Below, piece after piece: positions 16,643 through 24,931 of a stretch of DNA of 38,753 nt (its first letter is position 1; the number at the start of each line of letters is the position of its first letter). Made by a program: the position numbers and the translations under genes. The DNA is taken from the NCBI GenBank assembly GCA_038230835.1, contig JBBRMM010000028.1:1-38753 (forward strand), given 5' to 3'. Under the pieces are notes generated by a model. That model had not been told where the DNA came from. It saw only the letters and a program-made list of their open reading frames with translations, and did no database searches. The DNA comes from DASUHT01 sp038230835. Its GTDB lineage: Bacteria > Actinomycetota > Thermoleophilia > Gaiellales > JAICJC01.

Positions 16643-17740
16643 TCAGTGCAGCAGGTTGAGCGTGTTGGTGGCGTCGTCCACGTAGTACACGCCCTCGCGG
16701 TCGGGCGTGACTGCCAGCCCGAAGAGGGCGCCGGACCCCGGCGGCGTCCCGGAGCGGTCGAGGAACCGCACCGCCACCTGGCTGCCGGCCGGGGTGGTCT
16801 CGACGCTCCGCCCGTCCGCGGCGTTCACCGTCAGCACGTGTCCTCCGGGCGTGATCACCAGCCCGAGCGGCACGTTCAACGCCCCACCGCTCGTCACCGT
16901 GTCACCGGTGCCGGCCGATGTCATTCTGGTCAGGGCGTCGGGGATCGCCGCGATGCGCGATCGAACGCTGTCGGCGACGTAGAGCGTGCCGCCGGCTGCC
17001 AGGCCGACGCCGGTCGGACCCACCACCAGGGCGGCCGGGTCGGTGTGTTCGGGGAACCCCGATCCGATCACCGTTTCGGCCATCACGTGCGGCATGGGCC
17101 CCGTGGTGGACAGGTCGACCCGCACGACGGTCCCGCGGTTGACGGTCATGCCGTTGGCAGCGACCGTTCCGTTGAGGACGTTGGTGACGAACAGCGCGGC
17201 TCGGCTGCCCATGTCGGCGGCGCTCATGTCCCACGGCCCGTTGACATGCCCGCCGGCGATCGTCTCGACCGCGTGGCCGAATGGGTTGATCACGATCAGG
17301 CACCCGGCGCGGGCGGTGTCGGCCATGCCGTTGGTGGAGGGCAGACTGCCCACGATCACCCACCCGCTGCGCAGCGCCACCAGCGCCGTCGTCAGGCCGA
17401 CGCCCCCGAAGCACGGTCCCGGCAAGGTGTCTGCCGATAGGTGTGCGAAGACGCTGTGTCCCCCGCTTGGCGAGACCTGCACGATGGTCGTGCCGGTCCC
17501 CTGCAGGTTCGCCTTGTCGTTGAAGTTCGACACGAGCACGTCGCCCTCCACCAGATGCCCGGTGGAGCGCGGCACCACGGCGACGCCGTACGGGTTCACG
17601 TCACCGTTGGCCGGAACCGTCGAAGCCACCACGCGATGGTGAGTGGTGGAACCCAAGAACGTCTCAGCGCTGGCCTGCGCTACGGCGGCAGTGGCGAACA
17701 GGGCCGCAACTGACGCCAGCACGAACGGCTTTCGGAGCAT
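16643..17740 (-). CDS. Secreted NHL/SMP-30-like beta-propeller protein
   Basis: The 365-residue product starts at an ATG with GGGGAGG upstream. Residues 1-25 are a signal peptide ending AQASA. The rest shows propeller blades without strict repeats: VNPYGVAVVPRSTG, DVLVSNFNDKAN, GTTIVQVSPSG, GPWDMSAAD, ALFVTNVLNG, GGTLYVADSVRSRIAAI, LGLVITPGGHVLTVNAADGRS and LFGLAVTPDREGVYYVDD. The VLVSNFND pattern is common in secreted actinobacterial proteins of unknown role. Two cysteines (GPCFGG, AGCLIV) could pair. The upstream 220-nt region is shared with the divergent LolA-like gene and contains a CRP-type palindrome. No catalytic residue is recognisable. Confidence 0.82.
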   Translation of the reverse strand: MLRKPFVLASVAALFATAAVAQASAETFLGSTTHHRVVASTVPANGDVNPYGVAVVPRSTGHLVEGDVLVSNFNDKANLQGTGTTIVQVSPSGGHSVFAHLSADTLPGPCFGGVGLTTALVALRSGWVIVGSLPSTNGMADTARAGCLIVINPFGHAVETIAGGHVNGPWDMSAADMGSRAALFVTNVLNGTVAANGMTVNRGTVVRVDLSTTGPMPHVMAETVIGSGFPEHTDPAALVVGPTGVGLAAGGTLYVADSVRSRIAAIPDALTRMTSAGTGDTVTSGGALNVPLGLVITPGGHVLTVNAADGRSVETTPAGSQVAVRFLDRSGTPPGSGALFGLAVTPDREGVYYVDDATNTLNLLH

Positions 17741-17832
17741 CGTGACCTCCCCAGACTCGATTCTCCTGCCGAGACCGTGTACTCCGATCCGGTCGAGTCA
17801 GATTGCAGAGCCGGCATCGCCGGTGTCAGAAC

Positions 17833-17846
17833 GTGATCCAGATCAC
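17833..17846. promoter_or_regulatory. CRP/GlxR-type cAMP receptor binding site
   Basis: GTGATCCAGATCAC matches the CRP consensus core GTGATCTAGATCAC in all but one base and has the TCACA right arm; the outer left base is C instead of T. It lies 93 nt upstream of the NHL-like gene start (minus) and 114 nt upstream of the LolA-like gene (plus). On the minus strand CTGACA (17829-17824), a possible -35, follows it by 3 nt, so it would act close to the promoter of the NHL-like gene. Confidence 0.6.
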
Positions 17847-17960
17847 AACCCCGCGCTTGCGATGCACCCACGAGCGACGGACGTCAGATCGTGGCGGGCC
17901 TCATGCGACTCTCAGGGTTGGGGGCTACGGTTCGGTCGGTCAAACCGGAAGGACGCGGTC

Positions 17961-19135
17961 ATGGGCATGCTCAAGCGGTCATCGGCGACGAGGTTGGTCG
18001 GATGGTTCTCACTCGCCGGGGTGTTGGTGGTGGCGATCAGCGTGACCGCGTTCGCGGTCACGCGCAGCGGCGCGCCCACTCCGCCCAAACGATCGCTGGC
18101 GGCTGCCGTCCACGTTGCCCTGTCCGGACGGCCGGTGGCCGGCGTGTCCGCCCAGTTCGCGATCGACGAGCATCTGCTCTCGGGGAGTTCGTCTGCGATC
18201 TCGGTCAGCCCGCTGGCCGGGGCAACCGGCAGCGTGTGGGCCGGTGGAGGGCGCGTGCGGGTGGAGATCCACTCGCAGCGCGGCACGACCGAAATCGCCT
18301 ACGACGGCCATCAGGTGACGCTGTACGACCCCAGTCACCACGTCGCCTACGTGCTTCCAATCGCTCGCCCAGAGGCTCGCCCCGGCGGCGAGGCGAAAGC
18401 CGACCACCCGGCGGTGCCGACCATCGTGGCGATCGATCGAGCCCTGGGGCGGCTGGGCCGTCAAGCCGTGCTGTCGGGTGCCATTCCGAGCAACATCGCC
18501 GGTCGCGAGGCGTACGTCGTGCGGGTGTCGCCCCGCCACAACGGCAGCCTGGTCGGCGCGGTCGAGCTCGCGTGGGATGCTGCGCACGGCGTACCGCTGC
18601 GGTTCGCGGTCTATCCGCGCGGGTCGAACACCGCCGCCATCGCGGTGACCGTCACCCATATCCAGTACGGCGCGGTGCCGAAAGGCCAGCTCACGCTGAC
18701 GCCGGCTCGGGGAACGCGGATCGTGCGCGTCCATCAGCCCAGCCGCAACGACGGGCACTCGAGTGCAGCGAACCCGGCGCCGGTGACCGGCGTTTCGGCG
18801 GTGTCGCGCGCGGTGGGCTTCCGGCTGGCCGCTCCGGCCCAACTGGTGGGCCTGGTACAGGGCGAGGTGAGGTCGGTCGATCTCGGCAAAGGCCCGGCGG
18901 CGCTGCTCACCTACGGCCGCGGCCTGGGCACGGTGTTCGTGCTCGAGCAGCGCGCGACCGCGGCCGAACTCCGCTCGGGTCGTTGCCCTCCGTGTCGGTC
19001 AACGGCGTGTCCGGCCGTGAGCTGGACACCACGCTTGGCACGGTGGTGCAGTTCACCCGTGGCGGGGTGACCTACACCGTCGTCGGGTCGCGGCCGGCCG
19101 CGATGATCACCACCGCCGCCCGGTCGCTGGGCTGA
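17961..19135 (+). CDS. Membrane-anchored LolA-like protein (frameshifted near the 3' end)
   Basis: ATG 17961 has GGAAGGA upstream. Residues 10-35 (TRLVGWFSLAGVLVVAISVTAF) form an N-terminal transmembrane or signal segment. The extracytoplasmic part has a LolA/LppX-like pattern: ALSGRPVAGVSAQFAIDEHLL, VRVEIHSQRGTTEIAYDG, VTLYDPSHHVAYVL, REAYVVRVSPR, VELAWDAAHGVPLRFAVYPRG. It may carry or sense lipid or envelope material. Coding switches frame near 18970, where one base seems lost; the next frame reads PSVSVNGVSGRELDTTLGTV to the stop at 19135, restoring 391 residues. The 3' part in the original frame is obviously non-coding. It is followed after 21 nt by an ABC ATPase, so it should be the first gene of the five-gene ABC operon. 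Confidence 0.78.
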
Positions 19136-19156
19136 GTTGCGTCGATCGGCGCGTCC

Positions 19157-20092
19157 GTGAGTGAGAACGGCGGCAGCGAACCGCTGGTCGACGTCGATGG
19201 GGTGACCAAGCGCTACGGCGCGATCGTGGCGCTGGACGACGTGTCGGCCCGCGTGACCGAGCGCGCGGTGGGGCTGCTCGGGGCCAACGGCGCCGGCAAG
19301 TCGACGTTGATGCGCGTGCTGCTCGGCCTGATCAAGCCCGACGAGGGACGCATCCGCGTGCTGGGCATCGACGCGTCGCAGCCGACCTGGGAGATCCGCC
19401 GCCGGCTCGGCTACATGCCCGAGCACAGCTGCCTGCCGCTGGGGATGACGGCGCGCGACCTGGTCGTCCACATGGGTGAACTGCGCGGCCTTCCCCGCCG
19501 GGTGGCGGTTCTGCGCGCCTCCGAGGTGCTGTTCCAGGTCGGCCTCGAGGAGGAGCGCTCGCGCTTGATCCGCACCTTCTCGGTGGGCATGAAACAGCGC
19601 ACGAACCTCGCCCAGGCGATCGTCCATTCACCCGGCCTGGTGATCCTGGACGAGCCGACCAACGGCCTTGACCCGGCCGGGCGTGAGGAGATGCTGACGC
19701 TCGTTCGCCGGCTGTCCACCGAGCTTGGGATCGCCGTGGTGATCTCGTCGCACGTGCTGGAGGACATCGCCCGCACGTGCGACTCGGTGATCGTGCTGCG
19801 CGACGGGCGGGTGGCCGCGACCCGCAGCATCGACCACGCTGCTCCCGCCGCCGGTGGTGATGTGCAGGTGCGCGTCGTCGGCGACGCCGGCGAGTTCACC
19901 ACGGCTGCGGCGGGACTGGGCCTCACGGTGGACGCGGGCGGCGGTGATGGCTGGCTGCTCGTGCGTGGCCCCGACCCCACCAGCGTCCTGCGCGGTGTTC
20001 GCGACGCCGCCTGTGCGTCCGGAGTGGGGTTGGAAGCGTTGCGGCCGGCCGGCCCGACGCTCGAGGAATCGTTGATCGGGGCGATCGGATGA
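19157..20092 (+). CDS. ABC transporter ATP-binding protein 1
   Basis: The 311-residue product starts at GTG 19157 without a clear ribosome binding site. It has Walker A GANGAGKS (residues about 42-49), signature FSVGMKQR (a variant of LSGGQ), Walker B LVILDEPTNGLDP and the switch histidine in VVISSHVL. The extra C-terminal 80 residues (GDVQVRVVGDAGEF to GPTLEESLIGAIG) are typical of the bacitracin/antibiotic-type export subfamily that pairs with a two-domain ABC-2 permease. Its stop overlaps the start of the next gene (ATGA at 20089-20092). It should energise the permease at 20089-20958 for export of an unknown substrate across the cytoplasmic membrane. Confidence 0.93.
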   Translation: MSENGGSEPLVDVDGVTKRYGAIVALDDVSARVTERAVGLLGANGAGKSTLMRVLLGLIKPDEGRIRVLGIDASQPTWEIRRRLGYMPEHSCLPLGMTARDLVVHMGELRGLPRRVAVLRASEVLFQVGLEEERSRLIRTFSVGMKQRTNLAQAIVHSPGLVILDEPTNGLDPAGREEMLTLVRRLSTELGIAVVISSHVLEDIARTCDSVIVLRDGRVAATRSIDHAAPAAGGDVQVRVVGDAGEFTTAAAGLGLTVDAGGGDGWLLVRGPDPTSVLRGVRDAACASGVGLEALRPAGPTLEESLIGAIG

Positions 20093-20958
20093 CGACCGAC
20101 GCGCGCGTCGTCGATGTCGCCTACAGCCGGTACGACGGGCCCCGTGCTGGGCGATTGGGCGCGATCTGGTCGCTGGCTCGGTGGAGCTCGCTGCGCGCAC
20201 TGGGTGCGCGCCGAGGGTGGAAGGCCAAGCTGATCCCGATCACCCTCACCCTGCTGGCGTTCGCGCCGGCGTTGGTGATCCTCGGCCTGCGCGCGCTGTT
20301 CGGCACGTCCAGCTTCACGACCAGTCTCGCAAACGGGCTCCCGTACTCCAACTACAGCACCGCCACCGCGATCGTGATCCTCGTTTTCAGCGTGGTCATC
20401 ACCCCCGAGCTGGTCTGCCCCGATCGCCGCGACCGCACGCTCTCGCTGTACTTTTCGACCGCCATCAGCCGCGGTGGCTACGTGATCGGCAAGATCGTGG
20501 CGGCGCTGCTGCCGCTGCTCCTGGTCACGCTGGCGCCGCCGCTCTTGCTCTACGCCGGCAACCTGCTGTTTGCGGTGCACCCGGTCGGCTACCTCGACAA
20601 GCACGCGGCCGACGTCCTGCGGATCATCGGCGCGGGCCTCGTGATCGCGGTGTTCTACGCGCTGGTCGGCCTTGCAATCTCCTCGCTGACCGGACGGCGT
20701 GCGTTCGCGGTCGGCGGCTACCTGGCCTTCCTCGTCATCCCGACCATCGTCGGAGGCGTGCTCGGACACGCGCTGAACGAGCGCTATGTGCGGCTGCTGG
20801 CCTTCGCCGCCGCGCCGATTCAGACCGCACGCGGCCTCTACCCCGGATACACCGACCGCGGCCACATCAGCGTGGCCGTGTGGGCCGCGACCTCGGTCGA
20901 GCTGATGGTGGTCGCAATCGTGGTGCTTGCCGTCAGATACGGGCGCGACGAAGGGTGA
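20089..20958 (+). CDS. ABC transporter permease 1
   Basis: The 289-residue protein has about six hydrophobic segments: LIPITLTLLAFAPALVILGL, ATAIVILVFSVVI, IVAALLPLLLVTLAPPLLL, VLRIIGAGLVIAVFYALVGL, GGYLAFLVIPTIVGGVL and SVELMVVAIVVLAV. The soluble N-terminus VVDVAYSRYDGPRAGR resembles the first permeases of actinobacterial ABC-2-type exporters. Its ATG overlaps the preceding ATPase stop, and its stop overlaps the next GTG (GTGA at 20955-20958). Four genes therefore run without gaps, a strong sign of one complex. Substrate unknown. Confidence 0.9.
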   Translation: MTTDARVVDVAYSRYDGPRAGRLGAIWSLARWSSLRALGARRGWKAKLIPITLTLLAFAPALVILGLRALFGTSSFTTSLANGLPYSNYSTATAIVILVFSVVITPELVCPDRRDRTLSLYFSTAISRGGYVIGKIVAALLPLLLVTLAPPLLLYAGNLLFAVHPVGYLDKHAADVLRIIGAGLVIAVFYALVGLAISSLTGRRAFAVGGYLAFLVIPTIVGGVLGHALNERYVRLLAFAAAPIQTARGLYPGYTDRGHISVAVWAATSVELMVVAIVVLAVRYGRDEG

Positions 20959-21893
20959 GCGCCCCTGCCATCGAGTTCGCGGGTGTGTCCCGCTGGTACG
21001 GGGATACGGTCGCGTTGGCGGACGCCTCGTTCACCGCCGCCGGGGGCGTGGTCGGCCTGCTCGGCCACAACGGCGCCGGCAAGTCGACCACGCTCAAGCT
21101 GTGCGCCGGATTCACCACCCCCAGCAGCGGGCAGTTGCGCATCTTCGGCGTCGACCCGAGACGATCGCCGGACGTCTACCGCCGGGTCGGCATCGTGCCC
21201 GACCACAGCCCGCCGTGGCCGTTCCTGTCGGCCCGCCAAGTCGTCGAGCTGTCGGCTCGCCTGCATCGGGTCGCCGAGTACCGCGCCGCGGCCGCCACAG
21301 CCATCGACACCGTCGGCCTGGAGGCGGCAGCCGACCGGCCGGTCGGCGAGTTCTCCCACGGCATGCGTCAGCGCGTCAAGCTCGCACAGGCACTTGCCCA
21401 CGACCCCGAGCTGCTGCTGCTCGACGAGCCGCTGAACGGGCTTGACCCAGCGCAGCGCAGCCACGTGATCGAACTACTCACCCGCCTCGGGCAGGAGGGG
21501 CGAACCGTGATCGTCTCCTCACACGTGCTCCACGAGGTCGAACGGATGGCCCCGCGGGTGATCGTGCTCGTCAACGGCCACCTGGTCGCCGAAGGATCGA
21601 CGGCGGCGATCCGCCAGCTGATCAGCGAGCGGCCCCGCCGGGTCCTGGTGAGCGCCGACGGCAACAGCCGCGCGTTGGCCCGCGACCTACTCGCAGTGTC
21701 GGATGTCGATGCGGTGCGATTGGCCGACGGAACGATCGAGATCGAAACCAGCAACCCACACGCGCTCAGCCGCGAGCTCCCGCTGGCCGCAGCCCGCACC
21801 GACACCGTGCTGCTCCAGATCAGCCCCGTCGGGGACGACCTGGAAAGCGTGTACGCCTACCTTCACCAGCGGGCACGAGGGCAGGCGCGGTGA
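20955..21893 (+). CDS. ABC transporter ATP-binding protein 2
   Basis: The start is GTG 20955 inside the overlap with the permease stop, giving 312 residues; the reading frame is open far upstream but that part has no coding value. Walker A is GHNGAGKS, signature FSHGMRQR, Walker B LLLLDEPLNGLDP, H-loop VIVSSHVLHEVE. The C-terminal extension (RRVLVSADGNSRALARDLLAV to DLESVYAYLHQRARGQ) matches the same exporter subfamily as the first ATPase. It pairs with the permease at 21890. It is about as similar to ATPase 1 as to many external relatives, so the pair may be two half-transporters forming one hetero-complex or two independent exporters. Confidence 0.93.
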   Translation: MSAPAIEFAGVSRWYGDTVALADASFTAAGGVVGLLGHNGAGKSTTLKLCAGFTTPSSGQLRIFGVDPRRSPDVYRRVGIVPDHSPPWPFLSARQVVELSARLHRVAEYRAAAATAIDTVGLEAAADRPVGEFSHGMRQRVKLAQALAHDPELLLLDEPLNGLDPAQRSHVIELLTRLGQEGRTVIVSSHVLHEVERMAPRVIVLVNGHLVAEGSTAAIRQLISERPRRVLVSADGNSRALARDLLAVSDVDAVRLADGTIEIETSNPHALSRELPLAAARTDTVLLQISPVGDDLESVYAYLHQRARGQAR

Positions 21894-22609
21894 TCGGCCC
21901 GGTGTTCACGCTGACGCTTCGCTCGCTGCTTCTGCAACGGCGAACGATCGTCCTGGGTGCGGTGTCGGCCGCGCCGGTGGTGATGGCGCTGATCTACGCC
22001 CTCGCCCGAGCCGCTAACAGCAACGACCACTCGTTCTACTCCCAACTCGTCCAGCAACTGTTCGTGCCGACGGTCGCCTCGCTGATCTCGCTGGTGTTCG
22101 GTGTCAGCGCCTTCGGCGACGAACGCGAGGACGGCACCATCCTGTACCTGGTGGCGACCCCGCAGCCGCGGCTGGGACTGGTCGCCGCCAAGATCGCCGC
22201 GGCCTGGGTCGCGGCGCTGATCCTGCTCGTCCCGAGCCTCGTGGCCAGCGGCCTGCTCAGCCTCCGCGGCGGCCTGGGCATCGGACTGATCGGCTGGCCG
22301 CTGCTGGGCGTCGCGCTGTCCAGCCTGGCCTACTGCGCCGCCGCGGTGCTGCTGTCGTTGCACACCCGCCGGCCGATCGTGATCGGCGTCCTCTACATCC
22401 TTCTCTGGGAGGGCTCGATCGCGACATTCGCGGCATCCGCCGCCAAGCTCTCGATCTCGGCCTACGGTCGCGCCTTCGTCGCTTATGCGCTGCCGCAGGC
22501 ATCGCGGCCGGTCGCGGGCACCGTCGTTGCGACCCTGGTGCTGGCCGCCGTCGTCAGCGCCACCGGATGGGCGGCGGCGCGTGCGCTGCACCGGGTCGAG
22601 CTGCCCTGA
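21890..22609 (+). CDS. ABC transporter permease 2
   Basis: The 239-residue protein starts at GTG 21890 overlapping the ATPase stop (GTGA). Hydrophobic segments include RTIVLGAVSAAPVVMALIYAL, LFVPTVASLISLVFGVSAF, IAAAWVAALILLVPSLVASG, LGIGLIGWPLLGVALSSLAY, IVIGVLYILLWEGSIATF and VAGTVVATLVLAAVVSATGW. Between the second and third is FGDEREDGTILYLVATPQPR, the conserved coupling region of ABC-2 permeases where the ATPase docks. It ends the operon, convergent with the L,D-transpeptidase, with a hairpin over both stops. Confidence 0.9.
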   Translation: MIGPVFTLTLRSLLLQRRTIVLGAVSAAPVVMALIYALARAANSNDHSFYSQLVQQLFVPTVASLISLVFGVSAFGDEREDGTILYLVATPQPRLGLVAAKIAAAWVAALILLVPSLVASGLLSLRGGLGIGLIGWPLLGVALSSLAYCAAAVLLSLHTRRPIVIGVLYILLWEGSIATFAASAAKLSISAYGRAFVAYALPQASRPVAGTVVATLVLAAVVSATGWAAARALHRVELP

Positions 22610-22632
22610 CGACGGTCGTCGGCGGGTCAGGG
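22604..22632. terminator. Hairpin over the convergent stop codons
   Basis: CCCTGAC (22604-22610) pairs with GTCAGGG (22626-22632), with an inner GACGAC/GTCGTC stem. It covers the stop of permease 2 (TGA 22607-22609) and that of the L,D-transpeptidase (22627-22629). No T-tract. Confidence 0.35.
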
Positions 22633-23295
22633 AGTGATGGTGATCGGCGTGCCTAACGGCAGTCGGTGCATCATCCATTCCAGGTCCGCGCGCCGGGCGA
22701 GCAGGCATCCGTAGCTCGCGCCGGTGCCGAGCTGTCCGGCGCTGACCAGTCCATGGATCGCCACTCGGCCGTCGGTCTGCCAGCCCGTCACGCTGGCCGG
22801 CTGGATCGCGCTCAGGGCCAGGATGCAGCAGCCGAACACCGAGCCGTAGCGTGGTCCCGGCAGGTTGTCGGTGAGGAAGAAGCGACCGGTGGGTGTGGGC
22901 GTGGCGGCGGCGCCGACGGCGATCGGGAAGCTTCGCAGCACCCGACCGCCCAGCCGCACCTGGAGCGTTCTGCGGCTCAGGTCGGCTCGCAGTTCCAGGC
23001 TGGTGGTCGAGACTGACACCTGGGAGGCGCGGATCCAGCCTTCTCGCCCGTTTCCCAGCAGCGGCGATTGCACCTCCAGCCAGGCGCCGCGCCGACCGAC
23101 CACGGCCGCCGTCTGCGGCGATCCGTACGGCGTCTCGGTTCCCAGTGTGGTGACCACCGAGCCACCCGGGCGGTCTCTGACGCTGACCTGACGCGTGACG
23201 TGCGCGATCGGTGCTGGGCGAACCGAGACCGTTGCGTGGCCGGGGCCAGAGGCGATCGCGGCCAGGCTGAGCAGAAGCGCGAGCAGGGCGTCCAT
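22627..23295 (-). CDS. Secreted L,D-transpeptidase (YkuD family)
   Basis: I chose ATG 23295 because MDALLALLLSLAAIASGPG is a clean signal peptide; the ribosome binding site is weak. The 222-residue protein has an SH3-like domain (about residues 35-95: VSVRDRPGGSVVTTLG, RRGAWLEVQSPLLGNGREGWI) and a YkuD domain (about 110-222). The catalytic triad region reads VAIHGLVSAGQLGTGASYGCLL, with Cys197 as nucleophile and the conserved His upstream. The enzyme forms 3-3 peptide cross-links in peptidoglycan or attaches proteins to it, outside the membrane. It is convergent with the ABC operon; 23296-23496 is the divergent promoter region shared with the Asp-box gene. Confidence 0.92.
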   Translation of the reverse strand: MDALLALLLSLAAIASGPGHATVSVRPAPIAHVTRQVSVRDRPGGSVVTTLGTETPYGSPQTAAVVGRRGAWLEVQSPLLGNGREGWIRASQVSVSTTSLELRADLSRRTLQVRLGGRVLRSFPIAVGAAATPTPTGRFFLTDNLPGPRYGSVFGCCILALSAIQPASVTGWQTDGRVAIHGLVSAGQLGTGASYGCLLARRADLEWMMHRLPLGTPITITP

Positions 23296-23409
23296 ACCGC
23301 CTAGCCATCGGCCGTCCACCCGCCGGCCGTGAGCCGACCACGGCAGGTTTACCGGTTCCGCACTCGCCGATCGCTCCCGCAGCGCCCATCCCAACCTGCC
23401 GGTGCCCGC

Positions 23410-23469
23410 TTGACCTCGGCCCAGCGAGGTTTAGGGTGTCCGGTTTATGCCCGTCGGCCCACCCGACGG
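23410..23469 (+). promoter_or_regulatory. Possible promoter and hairpin upstream of the Asp-box gene
   Basis: TTGACC (23410-23415) and TAGGGT (23432-23437) have a 16-nt spacer. An inverted repeat CCGTCGG (23451-23457) / CCGACGG (23463-23469) lies in the leader. GGTTTA occurs at 23428, 23442 and 23346. The function of these repeats is not known. Confidence 0.3.
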
Positions 23470-23496
23470 ATAATCGGCCACAACAGGAGGGGTCAC

Positions 23497-24859
23497 ATGG
23501 TTAGGAGCACCAGATGGTGGTGTGTGGTGATGGCTGCGGCGGTAGCGACCGTCGCGGTGGTCGGCACGGCGTTCGCTGCGCTGACATGGAGTTCCCCGGT
23601 CACCATCGACCCGGCCGCGCAGCTTTCGTGGAACGACGGCGGCCCCGTCGATCGCGTACACCGGCGGGGTGGTGCAGGGGCACTACGACAGTGACTACGC
23701 GCTGGGCACCGACGGCAAGTACCACTTCGCCGACGACACCTCGATCTATCGGACGGGCACCTACTACGTGCGCAGCACCAACGCCGGCAACACGTGGTCG
23801 AAGCCGTTCCGCGTCTCGCCCAAGTCCACCCAAGCCGAGCGCGGCGTGCTGGCTGCCAGCGGCAATAACCTCTACGTCGCATACATGACGCAGACCGCGT
23901 ACTTCAGCGGCACAACGAGCACGTTCAACCCCGCAGCTCCGCGCTACATCTACGTTCGGCAGAACACGAACCTCGGCGTGAAGACCAACTGGGGATCCGC
24001 GGTCAAGTTGCCCGGCCAGACCAAGACCAGCCGCGGCGACTACCTGTACATCGCGGCCAGCGGCTCCAACGTCTATGTGACCACGACCAACACGAAGTCC
24101 GGTGCGATCGACGTGTGGTACAGCAACGACAGCGGCACCACCTGGGCCGGCCCTGTCAACGTCGGAACGACGACGTTCCTGGACAACAGCACCGGCACGT
24201 ACGTGGGCGGGTTCTCCGGCCTGCCGGCGATCGCCACCAGCGGTTCGACCGTGGGCGTGGCATGGACGGCGAGCCCGACCGGCGCCATCTCCGCGGTGAC
24301 ATGTAACGCCGTGGGTGTCACATCGTGCGTGAGCCATACGCTGGCCACCTCCGGCGGCGCCGACAACCTCGGCTACGTGCAGGCCGCGGGCGACGCCACT
24401 CGGATGGCGTTCACGTGGACGACCGCGAGCGGCGGCTGGTTGGAGGAGTACTCCGGTGGCACGTGGCAGCCGGCGCACCAGTTCGTGTCCTTCCCGGACT
24501 CGAGCCCCGGCGTCGGGACGACCCTGAACAGGGGTGGTGAGGGTGCCATCGTGGCGCTCTCCGGCACCACGACCGTCGGGATCGCCATCTCGGAGTGCAA
24601 CACCATCACCAGCGGCACCTGCAGCACCGGTGACGAGAAGGACCGCGAGCAACTGGTCTACCGACAGTCCGCTGATGACGGCGCAACCTGGTCGGCGGCA
24701 TCGATTGTCGCGACATCCTCGACCAGCAAGAACACGTTTAACAACGACTTCGGCTCCGCCACGTTCGTCAACGGCGTGCCGTAGGAGTTGTGGAACGGGC
24801 ATGACGCGAACGACAGCGGCTACTCGGTGACGGTCTCCAAGGGAACCGGCACTCCGTAG
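23497..24859 (+). pseudogene. Secreted Asp-box (sialidase/BNR-like) propeller, broken by frameshift and stop
   Basis: ATG 23497 has AGGAGGGG upstream and starts a signal peptide (MVRSTRWWCVVMAAAVATVAVVGTAFAA cannot be read past it in one frame for long). Coding runs to WNDG near 23640, then one extra G shifts it; the next frame continues with APSIAYTGGVVQGHYDSDYA. Three Asp-boxes of the S.D.G.TW type are present: STNAGNTW, SNDSGTTW and SADDGATW, typical of sialidase-fold six-blade propellers that bind or cleave glycans. An in-frame TAG at 24782-24784 stops the protein after FVNGVP, while coding-like sequence continues as ELWNGHDANDSGYSVTVSKG to TAG 24857-24859. Corrected length is about 450 residues. 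The first frame is open and ordered throughout, so decay is recent or artefactual. No catalytic Arg triad could be assigned. Confidence 0.72.
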
Positions 24860-24871
24860 TCAGAACCGCGA

Positions 24872-24903
24872 GGGTGGCGGCTCCCAAGCGGGAGCCGCCA
24901 CCC
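24872..24903. terminator. Perfect 14-bp hairpin between convergent genes
   Basis: GGGTGGCGGCTCCC (24872-24885) and GGGAGCCGCCACCC (24890-24903) pair perfectly with the 4-nt loop AAGC. It lies between the Asp-box gene (+) and the lectin-CHAP gene (-). No T-tract follows on either side. Confidence 0.75.
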
Positions 24904-24931
24904 GGCACGGCGTGCGCATGGCGTCGGGGTG

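Noticed and set aside
15794..17440. 548-residue plus-strand frame antisense to the amidotransferase and NHL-like genes
   Set aside because: It mirrors two genes with clear motifs and signal peptides and has the composition of a shadow frame.
21863..23389. 508-residue minus-strand frame across permease 2 and the L,D-transpeptidase
   Set aside because: It crosses a convergent gene boundary and is out of frame with the transpeptidase; no domain is seen.
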